This document shows, piece after piece, positions 7,532-16,605 of a stretch of 55,814 bases of DNA. The stretch comes from Pseudomonadota bacterium. Its GTDB lineage: Bacteria > Pseudomonadota > Gammaproteobacteria > Xanthomonadales > Rhodanobacteraceae. The notes under the pieces are model-generated. The model worked only from the letters and a program-made list of their open reading frames with translations. It searched no databases and had not been told where the DNA came from. Where the stretch lies: the NCBI GenBank assembly GCA_018241365.1, contig JAFEDX010000222.1, positions 1-55,814 of the forward strand, written 5' to 3'. Both the position numbers and the translations under genes were made by a program. Position 1 is the stretch's first letter, and the number at the start of each line of letters is the position of its first letter.

Positions 7532-8250
7532 GTGCACTGGTCGCCACCGATCTGCACATGGGCTACACCAGCGGCAAGCTGCGCACGGAAGTCCTGCGCG
7601 GCCTTTCGTTGAGCGTCGAAGCGGGGCACCTGACCCTGATCGCGGGCCCGTCCGGTTGCGGCAAGAGCACGCTGCTGTCGATCCTGTCCGGCCTGCAGCG
7701 GCCGGATGCCGGCAGCGTGGTGGCGCTGGGCGAAGACTTGTGGCGTGGCGACCGCCGCGCGCTGGATCGCTTCCGCCTGCAACACACCGGATTCGTGTTC
7801 CAGGGTTTCAACCTGTTTCCCGCCTTGACCGCGCTCGAACAGGTGATGCTGCCGCTCGGCTACATGGGCGTGGACGATCGCACGGCAGCCGAGCGCAGCC
7901 GCGCCACGCTGGAAGAGGTCGGCCTGGGCGAACGCATGCAGCTGTTGCCGGCCGAGCTGTCCGGCGGCGAGAAGCAGCGCGTCGCGATCGCGCGCGCGCT
8001 GGTCAAGCAGCCGCAGCTGTTCTTCGCCGACGAACCCACCAGCGCGCTGGATGCCGCGAACGGCCAGATCGTGATCGACACCCTGCGCCGCATCGCGCAC
8101 GAACACGGCACCGCCGTGTTGTGCGTCAGCCACGATCCGCGCCTGGTCACGCACGCCGACCGCGTGCTGGAAATGGAAGACGGCGCAATATTGAATGACC
8201 GGCGCGTGCCGCATGCTGAGCACGCGCCCGCACGGGAGACCGCATCGTGA
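7528..8250 (+). CDS. ABC transporter ATP-binding protein, DevA/LolD-like
   Basis: A 240-residue ATPase with the Walker A GPSGCGKST, the Q-loop in FVFQGFNLFPALTALEQV, the signature LSGGEKQRVAIARAL, the Walker B FFADEPTSALD and the switch His in CVSHDPRL. This is the MacB/LolD/DevA class that powers FtsX-fold permeases. The start is the ATG at 7528, overlapping the permease stop by 4 bases; a longer upstream frame lies within the permease gene. The stop overlaps the adaptor start (8247). It provides energy from the cytoplasmic side of the exporter. No missing residue is seen. Confidence 0.93.
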   Translation: MSALVATDLHMGYTSGKLRTEVLRGLSLSVEAGHLTLIAGPSGCGKSTLLSILSGLQRPDAGSVVALGEDLWRGDRRALDRFRLQHTGFVFQGFNLFPALTALEQVMLPLGYMGVDDRTAAERSRATLEEVGLGERMQLLPAELSGGEKQRVAIARALVKQPQLFFADEPTSALDAANGQIVIDTLRRIAHEHGTAVLCVSHDPRLVTHADRVLEMEDGAILNDRRVPHAEHAPARETAS

Positions 8251-9161
8251 AATCGAATCACTGCATCGGCGCCGCACTCGCGCTGTTGGCGTTGACGCTC
8301 GGCGCCTGTTCGGATGGCTCGCACGCCACCCAAGGCACCGCACAAGCCCCGCAATGGCTGGCGGTGGCGCGCGGCAAGGTGGATGTCGAGGGCGGCATGG
8401 TGCAGGTCGCCGCGCACGCCGACGGCGTGGTCGAAGCCGTGGCCGTGCGGCAGGGCGACGCCGTAGAGGCGGGCCAGGTGCTCGCGCAACTCGATCCGCG
8501 CGCGGCGAAGATCCAGGTGGCGACGGCCAGGGCCGGCGTGGCGCAGGCCGAGGCGCAACTTGCGGAACTGCAGGTCGCGCTGCAGCAGGCGCGGCAGCGC
8601 GCGCCACGCATCGCGGCGGCTGCGAAGGCCGGTGCCGCGACCGGCGAAGCCGCCGGGCAGGCGCGCGCTGCCGTGGCGACGCTGGTGGCGAAACAATCCG
8701 CCGCCCAGGCCGCGCTGGACGTCGCACGCCAGCAACTCGCCACCTCACAGCTCAACCTGGGCGCAACCAGCCTGCGCGCGCCGGTCACCGGCAGCGTGGT
8801 CGCGCGCCGGATCACGGTCGGCCAGAGCGTTGCTGCGGCGTCCGGCGAGCCACTGTTCGACCTGTTGCCTGATCGCCCGCACATCGTGCGCGCACAGATC
8901 GACGTGGACGCAGCCGGCGCCATCCGGCCAGGGATGCAGGCCGAGGTCGTGCGCGACTCCGGCTCCGGCCCGGTGTACCAGGCGACCGTGACGTGGGTGG
9001 GACAGGTGCTGCAGCCGGCCGGACTGACCCAGGATCCACTGGAAAAGGCGCTCGCCAACGACGTCGATTGCACGCTGGAACTGGCGCCCGCCAAGGCGGG
9101 CGAGGCACCGCTGCGGATCGGCCAGAGGGTGCTGGTGAGGTTCGCACGACCCCACCCGTAG
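8247..9161 (+). CDS. periplasmic adaptor lipoprotein, HlyD/DevB family
   Basis: This 304-residue protein has a lipoprotein signal (LTLGAC, Cys at 21). A biotinyl-lipoyl-like half follows (VEAVAVRQGDAVEAGQVLAQLDP), then an Ala/Gln-rich coiled coil (residues about 88-170), the second lipoyl half (LRAPVTGSVVARRITVGQSV) and a beta-barrel region ending RIGQRVLVRF. This is the order of DevB-like membrane fusion proteins. It bridges the permease and the outer membrane channel of the same operon. The coiled coil has a stretch, AAAAKAGAATGEAAGQARAA, of almost pure Ala/Gly/Lys that may be a flexible break. The operon starts with the OMF gene at 4848; no regulator gene adjoins. Confidence 0.87.
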   Translation: MKSNHCIGAALALLALTLGACSDGSHATQGTAQAPQWLAVARGKVDVEGGMVQVAAHADGVVEAVAVRQGDAVEAGQVLAQLDPRAAKIQVATARAGVAQAEAQLAELQVALQQARQRAPRIAAAAKAGAATGEAAGQARAAVATLVAKQSAAQAALDVARQQLATSQLNLGATSLRAPVTGSVVARRITVGQSVAAASGEPLFDLLPDRPHIVRAQIDVDAAGAIRPGMQAEVVRDSGSGPVYQATVTWVGQVLQPAGLTQDPLEKALANDVDCTLELAPAKAGEAPLRIGQRVLVRFARPHP

Positions 9162-9320
9162 CAGCTTGCGTGAAACACGGCAGGGATCTCCCGGCCACGA
9201 ACGGCGGCTTCAAGGCCGGACCGGGGTCGAATGGCAGGAAATCTGAATGATCCCGCATGTCTGGATGGCGCGGCGATCAGGCATGCCCGCAAAAGAAAGC
9301 GTTCGGAAAGCCCGCCGCGC

Positions 9321-9326
9321 TAGAAT
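9321..9326 (+). promoter_or_regulatory. -10 element for the phosphatase-aminotransferase pair
   Basis: TAGAAT (five of six matches) stands 41 bases before the GTG start of the phosphatase gene. No convincing -35 is seen at the expected distance, so the call is weak. The surrounding interval 9162-9367 holds no other feature I recognise. Confidence 0.35.
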
Positions 9327-9367
9327 CTGCACCACTTCGCGTCTCCCGCGACCCCCAAGGCATCCCC

Positions 9368-10069
9368 GTGACCCAATGGAACATCCTGTGTGACTTCGAC
9401 GGCACCATCGCCGTCGAGGACGTCACGGACTCCCTGCTCGACCGTTTCGCGCCGCCCGAGTGGCAGGTACTGGAGCGCGACTGGCGGGCGGGCAAGATCG
9501 GCTCCGCCGAGTGCATGGCCGGACAGGTCGCCCTGCTCGACGCCTCGCGCGAACAGATCGACGACCATCTGGCAACCCTGCGCATCGATCCGGCCTTCCC
9601 GCAATTCGTGGAAGCGGTGTTCGCCGCCGGTTCCACCCTGCGGGTGGTCAGCGATGGCCTCGATTACGCGATCCGCGCGATCCTGCGGCGTTACCAGCTC
9701 GACCATCTGCCGGTGCTCGCCAACCGGCTGGTGCCGGCCGGCCGGCGCAAGTGGCAGCTGGAAACACCGTTCTCCGACGCGCAATGCCGGATCGGCAGCG
9801 GCCACTGCAAGTGCGCCAGCGCGGTGCGCGAACACAACCGCCACCATCGCGTGCTGCTGGTCGGCGATGGCGCCTCGGATTTCTGCGCCGCCGGCGAAGC
9901 CGATTACGTGTTCGCCAAGCACCGCCTGATCGAGCACTGCCGCCACGCCGGCATCCCGCACACTTCCATCGTCGGTTTCTCCGACGCCATCGGCTTGCTG
10001 CCGGCGCTGCTGGCAGGCAAGCTGCACACCCCGCGACGCGTGCTGGTGCCCGAACGCGCCGCTAGCTGA
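9368..10069 (+). CDS. HAD-superfamily phosphatase, MtnX-like
   Basis: From the GTG at 9368 the product has 233 residues and starts MTQWNILCDFDGTIAVEDV, with the nucleophile motif DFDGT at residues 9-13. The Ser of motif II is in RVVSDGLD, and motif III/IV is LLVGDGASDFCAA. A Cys/His-rich stretch, CRIGSGHCKCASAV, precedes motif III, as in the MtnX (2-hydroxy-3-keto-5-methylthiopentenyl-1-phosphate phosphatase) and phosphoserine-phosphatase-like HAD-IB group. The longer reading from 9257 lacks homologous character and is rejected. The gene is 18 bases ahead of a class III aminotransferase and surely cotranscribed with it. No other methionine-salvage gene is near, so an MtnX role is doubtful; the physiological substrate is unknown. 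Confidence 0.82.
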   Translation: MTQWNILCDFDGTIAVEDVTDSLLDRFAPPEWQVLERDWRAGKIGSAECMAGQVALLDASREQIDDHLATLRIDPAFPQFVEAVFAAGSTLRVVSDGLDYAIRAILRRYQLDHLPVLANRLVPAGRRKWQLETPFSDAQCRIGSGHCKCASAVREHNRHHRVLLVGDGASDFCAAGEADYVFAKHRLIEHCRHAGIPHTSIVGFSDAIGLLPALLAGKLHTPRRVLVPERAAS

Positions 10070-10087
10070 TTCCCCGCAGGTTGATCC

Positions 10088-11473
10088 ATGCACACCACGA
10101 ATGCCGAAGCCGTGCAGGCTTCATCCCCCGGCGCGTCGCTGATCGACGGGCTCGACACCGCCGGCAGCGCACGCCTGTTCGAAATTGCATGCCGGACCAT
10201 CCCGGGCGGCGTCAACAGCACCGCGCGCGCGACCTGGTCGGGCTGGGATCCGTACCCGCTGTTCGTCCGTAGCGGCCAGGGCGCGCATCTCACCGACGTC
10301 GACGGCAATACCTACATCGACTATCTCCTTGGCCTCGGGCCGATGCTGCTCGGCCACCGTCCGCCGCGCGTCACGCAGGCCGTGGTCGATTTCATCCAGA
10401 ACCGCGGCACCATCTTCGCGCTGCCGACCGAAGACGAGGCGCGGCTCGCGCAGAAGATCGTCGCTGCGATTCCGAGCGTGGACCAGGTGCGCCTGTGCAA
10501 CACCGGCACCGAAGCGGTGATGTACGCGACGCGCCTCGCGCGCGCGTTCACCGGGCGCAACAAGATCGTGCGCTTCGAAGGCATGTACCACGGCTTCTCG
10601 GACGCGATCTACTGGAGCAAGCACCCGGCGCTCGACAAGGCCGGCCCCGACCGGCATCCGGTACCGGTGCCGCAGGGCCCGGGGCTGCCCAAGGGCGTCG
10701 AGGAAAACCTGATCATCCTGCCGTGGAACGATGCGGATGCGCTGGCCGACACGCTGAAGCGCGAAGGCAACAGCATCGCCGCGGTGCTGACCGAACCCGT
10801 GATGTGCAACACCGGCTGCATCCTGCCGCAGCCGGGCTACCTCGAAGCCATGCGCGAGCTCACGCACCGGCATGGCGTGGTGCTGATCTACGACGAAGTC
10901 ATCACCGGCTTCCGCCTCGGCCTCGCGGGCGCGCAGGGACGGCTCGGCATCAAGCCCGATTTGTCGGTGTTCGCCAAGGGCATCGGCGGCGGTTTCCCGG
11001 TTGCAGCGGCGGGCGGGCGCGCCGACATCATGGCGCTGGTCGCCAAGGGCAAGGTGTCGATGGCCGGCACCTACAGCGCCAACGGCATCGCGATCGCGGC
11101 TGCCAACGCGGCGCTGGACGAGCTGGCGACGCCGGGCCTGTTCGCTAAACTCGACGCGGTTTCCGACGAACTGCGGCTCGGGCTGGAAAAGGTCCTGAAG
11201 GATGCAGGGCTGCCGGCTTACGTCGTGGGCCTCGGCCCGCTGATGCAGGTGTGGTTCGCGCAGGAACCCATCCACAACTATCGCGACGCCGAGCGCCACG
11301 CCGACCAGGACACCTTCCGCCGCTGGTGGGAAGGCATGCTGGCGCGCAAGGTGCTGTTCCACCCCGGCGCCTACGAAAACCTGTTCGTCTCGACCGCGCA
11401 CACGCACGCCGATGTGGCGGCGACGCTGGCGGCAGCCAGGGAGGTTGCCGCGGAGCTCGCGCACCGGGCCTGA
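10088..11473 (+). CDS. class III PLP aminotransferase, glutamate-1-semialdehyde aminomutase-like
   Basis: A 461-residue protein with the GSA-aminomutase/class III layout. RTIPGGVNSTAR near residue 37 is the classic HemL N-terminal phrase. NTGTEAVMYATRLAR (138-152) binds the cofactor phosphate, the PLP-contacting Asp269 lies in IYDEVITGFR, and the Schiff-base Lys297 in FAKGIGGGFPVAAAGG. The position after that Lys differs from HemL (GKVIGGG), and the protein is about 30 residues longer, so it is more likely an aminotransferase or aminomutase on another substrate than the haem enzyme. The upstream MtnX-like phosphatase may supply a keto or aldehyde substrate by dephosphorylation; this is inference from pairing only. 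A strong terminator follows 48 bases after the stop. Confidence 0.85.
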   Translation: MHTTNAEAVQASSPGASLIDGLDTAGSARLFEIACRTIPGGVNSTARATWSGWDPYPLFVRSGQGAHLTDVDGNTYIDYLLGLGPMLLGHRPPRVTQAVVDFIQNRGTIFALPTEDEARLAQKIVAAIPSVDQVRLCNTGTEAVMYATRLARAFTGRNKIVRFEGMYHGFSDAIYWSKHPALDKAGPDRHPVPVPQGPGLPKGVEENLIILPWNDADALADTLKREGNSIAAVLTEPVMCNTGCILPQPGYLEAMRELTHRHGVVLIYDEVITGFRLGLAGAQGRLGIKPDLSVFAKGIGGGFPVAAAGGRADIMALVAKGKVSMAGTYSANGIAIAAANAALDELATPGLFAKLDAVSDELRLGLEKVLKDAGLPAYVVGLGPLMQVWFAQEPIHNYRDAERHADQDTFRRWWEGMLARKVLFHPGAYENLFVSTAHTHADVAATLAAAREVAAELAHRA

Positions 11474-11521
11474 ACCTCATCGCCTGCGACGCACCGCGCC
11501 GTGCGCTGTTTCCGCACCAGC

Positions 11522-11549
11522 AAAAACCCCGGCAAAAGCCGGGGTTTTT
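11522..11549. terminator. bidirectional rho-independent terminator
   Basis: The arms AAAAACCCCGGC and GCCGGGGTTTTT pair perfectly over 12 bp around an AAAA loop. The A-run on one side and T-run on the other let it terminate both the aminotransferase transcript and the convergent fadL transcript. Confidence 0.92.
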
Positions 11550-11577
11550 GTTTCAACCCATCGCGTGTCTGGAGGCG

Positions 11578-12939
11578 TCAGAACTTGTACTGCATCGAGA
11601 TCCCGAACAGGTCGCCGGAGTTGTCGAAGCTGCCGATCAGGTGATCGCCGGTCGCGCTCACGTCGTTGACGTTGCCGTTGTCGACGAACAGGTGCGTGTA
11701 ACCGATGTCGAAGCGCAGGTTCTGCACCGGCGTATAGCCCGCGCCGACCGAGATCCACTTGCGCGCGCCGTCCGGGATGCGCGGGTCACGCGAGAAGTTC
11801 TGGGTTGGCGTCTGGTCGAAAGCGACACCGCCGCGCAGCGTCCAGGTGTCGCTCAAACGGTAATCCATGCCGACCGAACCGAACCAGGTGTTCTTCCAGC
11901 CGTAGTACTGGTTGATGTCGGGCTGATAGGGATTGGTGAAGTCGATGGCGAGGCGGCTGAACGAGCTCCAGCCGGTCCAGCTCAACTCGGCGCCCCACGA
12001 CACCGGGCCCAGCGTCTTGTGCCAGTAGCTCAACGACGCGGTCGCGGGGGTGGCGAACGCGCCGCTGCCCGTGGTGTTCTGGAACAACGGGGGAACGCCC
12101 GGCTGCGAGAGCACGAATTGCACGCTGGACGGGACTGTGAAATAGGCCTGCCCGGTGAAGTGGTGGTCGATCTTGGCGTGGTAGGAGAGCGCAAGCGTGT
12201 CCTGCGTGGTCGGCTTCCACTCGGCGCCGATTGCCCAGCCCCACTTGGTGTTGTCACCGCGGATGCGCACCGCGCCATCCGCCGACTGCGGCAGGAAGGT
12301 TGGTGCCAGGCCGAAGGGCGGTGCCGCCAGCACCGCGCCGAGATTGATTGCGTTGCCGATGTCGATGGTGGTCTTCTGTGCGATCACCGAAAAGCCCAGC
12401 GAGAACTGGGGATTGATTGCCCACGCGACCGAACCCGTGAAGTCCATCGACTTCACGCTGGTCTTGAGTGCCTGGTAGCGGCCCACCCAGCCGTTGTCGT
12501 ATTCGGTGGCAAGACCGAACGGCGCACCGACGGCAAAGCCCAGCCGCCAGTTTGGTGCGATAGGCGCGATGAAACTGATCGCCGGCACCGGATGCACGCC
12601 ACCGCCGTTGCCACCGTCGCCCCCCGACAACGGACGCCCCAGCGCATCGGTGCCGCCGCCGTGGAACTGGGTGCTGACGTTGATCGCGGTGGCGTCGACC
12701 TGCACCGCGTAGGTGTCGAAATCGACCATCGCCGCGGGGTTGTTGATCACCACCGAGGCATCGTTGCCGGCGGCTTCCCGCCCGGCATAGGCGCGCCCCA
12801 TTGCCTGCACGGTGTTTTCGCTGATCTGGAAGCCGGATGCGGACGCGGCAGGGCTGACCAGCGCTCCGGCCACGGCAACACTCAGGGCCGCGAGTCCAAG
12901 GCCGGCCAGCCTTGCAGCGGAAATCGGTTGCTTGCTCAT
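11578..12939 (-). CDS. OmpP1/FadL-family outer membrane transporter
   Basis: The product from the ATG at 12939 has 453 residues; GGAG lies 9 bases upstream. A signal peptide of about 34 residues ends in SPAASASG. The mature N-terminus GFQISENTVQAMGRAYAGREAAGNDASVVINNPAAM is the FadL hatch-region signature, including the NPAAM motif. The remainder is alternating beta-strands ending in Phe (QYKF), as expected for an outer membrane barrel. FadL proteins take up long-chain fatty acids or other hydrophobic compounds across the outer membrane. A longer upstream reading (from 13017) adds no signal-like sequence. An 18-bp palindrome at 13013-13030 in the divergent promoter region may be the operator of a fatty-acid-responsive regulator, but that link is inferred. 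Confidence 0.92.
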   Translation of the reverse strand: MSKQPISAARLAGLGLAALSVAVAGALVSPAASASGFQISENTVQAMGRAYAGREAAGNDASVVINNPAAMVDFDTYAVQVDATAINVSTQFHGGGTDALGRPLSGGDGGNGGGVHPVPAISFIAPIAPNWRLGFAVGAPFGLATEYDNGWVGRYQALKTSVKSMDFTGSVAWAINPQFSLGFSVIAQKTTIDIGNAINLGAVLAAPPFGLAPTFLPQSADGAVRIRGDNTKWGWAIGAEWKPTTQDTLALSYHAKIDHHFTGQAYFTVPSSVQFVLSQPGVPPLFQNTTGSGAFATPATASLSYWHKTLGPVSWGAELSWTGWSSFSRLAIDFTNPYQPDINQYYGWKNTWFGSVGMDYRLSDTWTLRGGVAFDQTPTQNFSRDPRIPDGARKWISVGAGYTPVQNLRFDIGYTHLFVDNGNVNDVSATGDHLIGSFDNSGDLFGISMQYKF

Positions 12940-13012
12940 CGGTGCATCTCCAGTGGTGAATGGTGCGTCATGGTTGTGGTTGGCCACCCGGCCATCGGGC
13001 TGCGTTCCATCT

Positions 13013-13030
13013 TTCATACGTTTGTATGAA
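13013..13030. promoter_or_regulatory. perfect inverted repeat, candidate operator upstream of fadL
   Basis: TTCATAC-GTTT-GTATGAA, with 7-bp arms and a 4-base spacer, lies 74 bases upstream of the FadL start and about 130 bases before the ankyrin gene. The size and symmetry suit a TetR-type dimer. It is AT-rich compared with its surroundings. The regulator is not encoded in the window. Confidence 0.5.
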
Positions 13031-13161
13031 TTTTGTTAGGGCGACTATGGCATTCCGGCACGGCCCGCGCAAGTCCGTCGGTCAAGCCCAACGCATATAC
13101 CTGGTTGCGGCTCGTACATCCGGGTTCCCTATACTTGCGTATCCGTTGCCTGAGCCCGTTT

Positions 13162-16100
13162 ATGCCAGCCAAGCCACGCCGCCGACCGCCGCTCCTGAAG
13201 TCGCTGCCGCTGTTCCTGCCTTCGCTGATCGCCGTGCTGGTCGCGATCTGGATTCCTGCGCCGTACGAACGCTATGCATTGTTGCCGTTGCTGATCGGCG
13301 CTTCGCTGTCGATGGCGGCGGTCTGCCATGCGATCGGTTTCGGCTGCGAACCCGGTTTCACCCGCACCGCGCTGCGGCGCGGTCCGGCCCACCTGATCGC
13401 GCTGGCGCTCTATACCGCGGCCGTGTTCGTGCTCACCGCCTGGCCGCTGCTGGCCTTGTCCCGGGAACCCTCGCTCGCAGCCACGCTGGGACTGTGCGTG
13501 GCGCTGGTGGTCGCCCTGGTCATCCTGTGGCGCCTGTGGCCGGCGTTCGGACTGGTGTTCGTGTGGGACGATGCGTTCCCCGCCAGTGCCGAGCATTCGT
13601 GGATCACCGCTGCGCTGGCGCGCAGCCTGCGCTTTGCACGGCATCTCACGCGTGGCCACGACCTGTTCCTGACGCATTTCCTGCCGGCGTCGCTGGCCCA
13701 GCTGGTGATCGTGTTTGGCGCACTGACCCTGGCCGGCATCGGCGCCGAGCTGCCCGACGAGATCCGCACCGCCGCGCTGTTCCTGTACGCGGTGGTGGTG
13801 CTGCCGGTGTGTTCGCTGATCGTCCTTGACCGTACCTTGCGCCTGCTGTTCGGCGCGCGCGGCCAGTCCGTGCTGCCAGCGCTGGACGGGTCTCCGCCGT
13901 CCACGCCTGGGCCCGGGTCCGAGGCGAGCCAGGACACCGATGGGCCCGGTGAACCCGCATCGGCGAGCAGCAAGCCGAGCGCACCCACAGAACCCGTGCT
14001 GCCGCAATCGACCCTCGACGAAGGATTGCTTGCCGCCGTGCGCGCGGGCGATGTCGGCGCTTCCGGCGACTGGCTGGCGCGCGGCGCCAGCCCCGACGCG
14101 GCGCCGCACGCGGGCGCACGCGACCAGCGCTCCGCACTGACGCTGGCGGCCGAACTGGCGGACACGCGCATCCTGCGTCTGCTGATCGGCAAGGGCGCGC
14201 GCGTGAACCAGCCGCACGCCGGCCTGGCCCCGTTGCTCGCCGCAACCCGTAGCTGCACGCAGGGACGGCCGGAAACCGTCACCGCGTTGATCGCCAACGG
14301 CGCCGATACGTCGCTGGCCGACGTCGATGGCAACACCCCCCTGCACCACGCCGCGCTGTGCGCCGAACCCGCGATCGCGGCGATCCTGATCGATGCGCAG
14401 GCGCCGCTGGAAGCCCGCAACCGCAACCTGGCCACCCCGCTTGCGGTCGCGGCCAGCGCCGCCAACTGGCCGCTGCTGCGGTTCCTGGTCGAACACGGCG
14501 CGAGGCCCGACGTCGCCTTGCCGGCTGCGGCCGGCATCGCCGACGACGATCCCGAAGGCGTGCGGATCCTGCTCAAGCACAAGGCCAATCCGAACACGCT
14601 CGACGCGCTGGGCCGCAGCGCCTTGCTGCACGCCGCGCGCGAGGATCATGTCGACATCGCGCGCCTGCTGCTGGACGCAGGCGCCGACGCCGGCAGCGCG
14701 GATCGCTACGGCACCACACCGCTGATGGAAGCCGCGCGCGCGGGCGCCACCGAGGTCGTGAACCTGCTGGCCGAACGCCATCCCGACGTGCACGCCGTTG
14801 ACCAGCATGGTCGCAGCGCGCTGATCCTCGCCTGCCAGTCTCCACGCGTGAACACCGATTGCCTGCGCGCCTTGCTGGCCTTGGGCGCCGATCCGCGCCG
14901 CAAGGGCGGCGACGGTCGCAGCGCGATCGACCAGGCCAGTGCCGCCGGGCGCTGGGACCTGGTAGCCCTGTTGGATCCTTCCGCAGCGCTGCCAGCCAGC
15001 CATGCGCAGGGCAACCAGCCCGAAGCCGGCGCGGACACGCCCGCACACCTGCTCGACGCCCTGCGCTTCGGGCACTGGAACGTGGTCGCGCGCTTTGCCG
15101 GGCGTGTGCCGGCGTGGCCGGTTCCCGAACTCGCAGCGCTATACCTCGACCTCGCCGACCACGCCGACGCGGCGTCGCGCGCGTGGCTGCTGGAACACGG
15201 GCTGGACGCCGAAGCGTATCTCGACGACGGCAGCCGTCTGTTCGACGCCTTGCTCGAACGCCTGCCCGGTTCCGCGGGTGGCGTGCGCCAACTGCTGGAC
15301 GCCGGCGCGGCGCCGACCGGCGCGGGCCGTTTCGCCGATGCCCTGGCCCACCTCGACACCTCACCGGATGGCGTTTCCCTCGCGCTTGCGCTGCTGGAGC
15401 GCGGCGCCGATGCGTTCGGCCCCGACCGCAGCGGCCGCGCACCACTGCTCCATGCCAGCCGCCCCGCACTGCTGCCGGTGTTGCGGGCGTTGCTGGCGCG
15501 CGGTGCCGATCCGAACGTGCGCGACCGCACCGGCGCCACGCCGTTGCACGCAGCGCTGGATGCCAAGCCGAACGACGCATTGCCGCTGGTCAAGGCGCTG
15601 GTCGCGCACGGCGCCGACCCGGAAAGCGCGGCCGTCAGCGGTGAAACGCCACTGGGACTGGCGCTGGCGCGTGGCGCGACGCAACTCGAATACTGGTTGC
15701 GCTGGAACGGTTGGAAGTTGCCGCAGCGGCCCTTGCGCGATACCGACCTGCCGGCGGCCGCGGCCGATCCCGATGCGGTTGCGCGCCTGCTCGAACTCGG
15801 CCTGCCGGTGGACAGCCGCGACGAACGTGGCGCCACGGCGCTGCTGCGCGCCAGCGGCGCCGGTGCGCTGCAAAGCGTGCAGCGCCTGCTGGCCGCGCAC
15901 GCGGATCCCGAACTCGTGGTCGACACCGGCGCTTCGCCGTTGTCCGCCGCGGTCAGCGCGCGCCAGCCGGACGTCGTGCGTGCCCTGGTCAGCGCGGGCG
16001 TCCAGGTCGACCGCCGCCACGCCGACGATGTTACCGCCTTGATGATCGCCGCCGCGCTCGGCCACGCCGACATGCTGGTGCTGCTGCGCGAACTCGGCGC

Positions 16101-16605
16101 CCAGCCCGGGCTGGCCGACGCGCGCGGGCACACCGCACTGCATGCCGCTGCACGCTTCTGCTTCGACAGCCGCGACAGCCTGCGTTGCCACCGCCTGCTG
16201 GCGGCGCTCATCGACGCCAATCCCGCGCTGGACGCCGCCGACCAACACGGCGTCACGCCACTGCTGATGCTGCTCGGCGCGCACGTCAAGCCCGGCGTGG
16301 ACTGCGACGGCACCCACCTCGGCGCGCTGCTGCCGGCGCTGCTGGACGCCGGTGCGGCGATCGGCCACGCCGACGAAAACGGCGTCACCGCGCTGCACGC
16401 CTGCGCGATGCACGCGCTGTTCGAGCCCGCGCGCGTACTGCTGGCGCGCGGCGCCGACCGCGAGGCCCGGGACTGCATGCAGCGCACGCCGGCGGAGGTC
16501 GCGCGGTTGCTGGGCTATGTCGATCTCGCGCTGGAACTGGCGCCACGCCGCGGCACCCAGCTCAATGCGCAGGTGGTGACGCCGCTGATGACGCATCCGG
16601 AATAG
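13162..16605 (+). CDS. large membrane-anchored ankyrin-repeat protein
   Basis: A 1147-residue protein; the ATG at 13162 is chosen because hydrophobic segments begin directly after the basic MPAKPRRRPP. About four transmembrane helices span residues 15-215 (for example SLPLFLPSLIAVLVAIWIPA, LIALALYTAAVFVLTAWPLLAL, and a helix near 175-220). A Pro/Ser-rich linker follows at about 235-285, then some 20 or more ankyrin repeats to the end, recognised by recurring GATPLHAA, LLARGADPNV and GVTALHACA phrases. Ankyrin repeats mediate protein binding. The topology suggests an inner-membrane receptor or scaffold, with the repeats in the cytoplasm or periplasm. The 3' end overlaps the convergent antiporter gene by 44 bases. 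The binding partner is unknown. A weak promoter (TTGCGG at 13105, TATACT at 13130, 19-base spacer) precedes it. Confidence 0.88.
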   Translation: MPAKPRRRPPLLKSLPLFLPSLIAVLVAIWIPAPYERYALLPLLIGASLSMAAVCHAIGFGCEPGFTRTALRRGPAHLIALALYTAAVFVLTAWPLLALSREPSLAATLGLCVALVVALVILWRLWPAFGLVFVWDDAFPASAEHSWITAALARSLRFARHLTRGHDLFLTHFLPASLAQLVIVFGALTLAGIGAELPDEIRTAALFLYAVVVLPVCSLIVLDRTLRLLFGARGQSVLPALDGSPPSTPGPGSEASQDTDGPGEPASASSKPSAPTEPVLPQSTLDEGLLAAVRAGDVGASGDWLARGASPDAAPHAGARDQRSALTLAAELADTRILRLLIGKGARVNQPHAGLAPLLAATRSCTQGRPETVTALIANGADTSLADVDGNTPLHHAALCAEPAIAAILIDAQAPLEARNRNLATPLAVAASAANWPLLRFLVEHGARPDVALPAAAGIADDDPEGVRILLKHKANPNTLDALGRSALLHAAREDHVDIARLLLDAGADAGSADRYGTTPLMEAARAGATEVVNLLAERHPDVHAVDQHGRSALILACQSPRVNTDCLRALLALGADPRRKGGDGRSAIDQASAAGRWDLVALLDPSAALPASHAQGNQPEAGADTPAHLLDALRFGHWNVVARFAGRVPAWPVPELAALYLDLADHADAASRAWLLEHGLDAEAYLDDGSRLFDALLERLPGSAGGVRQLLDAGAAPTGAGRFADALAHLDTSPDGVSLALALLERGADAFGPDRSGRAPLLHASRPALLPVLRALLARGADPNVRDRTGATPLHAALDAKPNDALPLVKALVAHGADPESAAVSGETPLGLALARGATQLEYWLRWNGWKLPQRPLRDTDLPAAAADPDAVARLLELGLPVDSRDERGATALLRASGAGALQSVQRLLAAHADPELVVDTGASPLSAAVSARQPDVVRALVSAGVQVDRRHADDVTALMIAAALGHADMLVLLRELGAQPGLADARGHTALHAAARFCFDSRDSLRCHRLLAALIDANPALDAADQHGVTPLLMLLGAHVKPGVDCDGTHLGALLPALLDAGAAIGHADENGVTALHACAMHALFEPARVLLARGADREARDCMQRTPAEVARLLGYVDLALELAPRRGTQLNAQVVTPLMTHPE

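Noticed and set aside
4566-7537. Long minus-strand frames of 568 and 611 codons opposite the exporter genes
   Set aside because: The plus-strand frames have clear family motifs throughout; the minus frames are His/Arg/Gln-rich antisense shadows.
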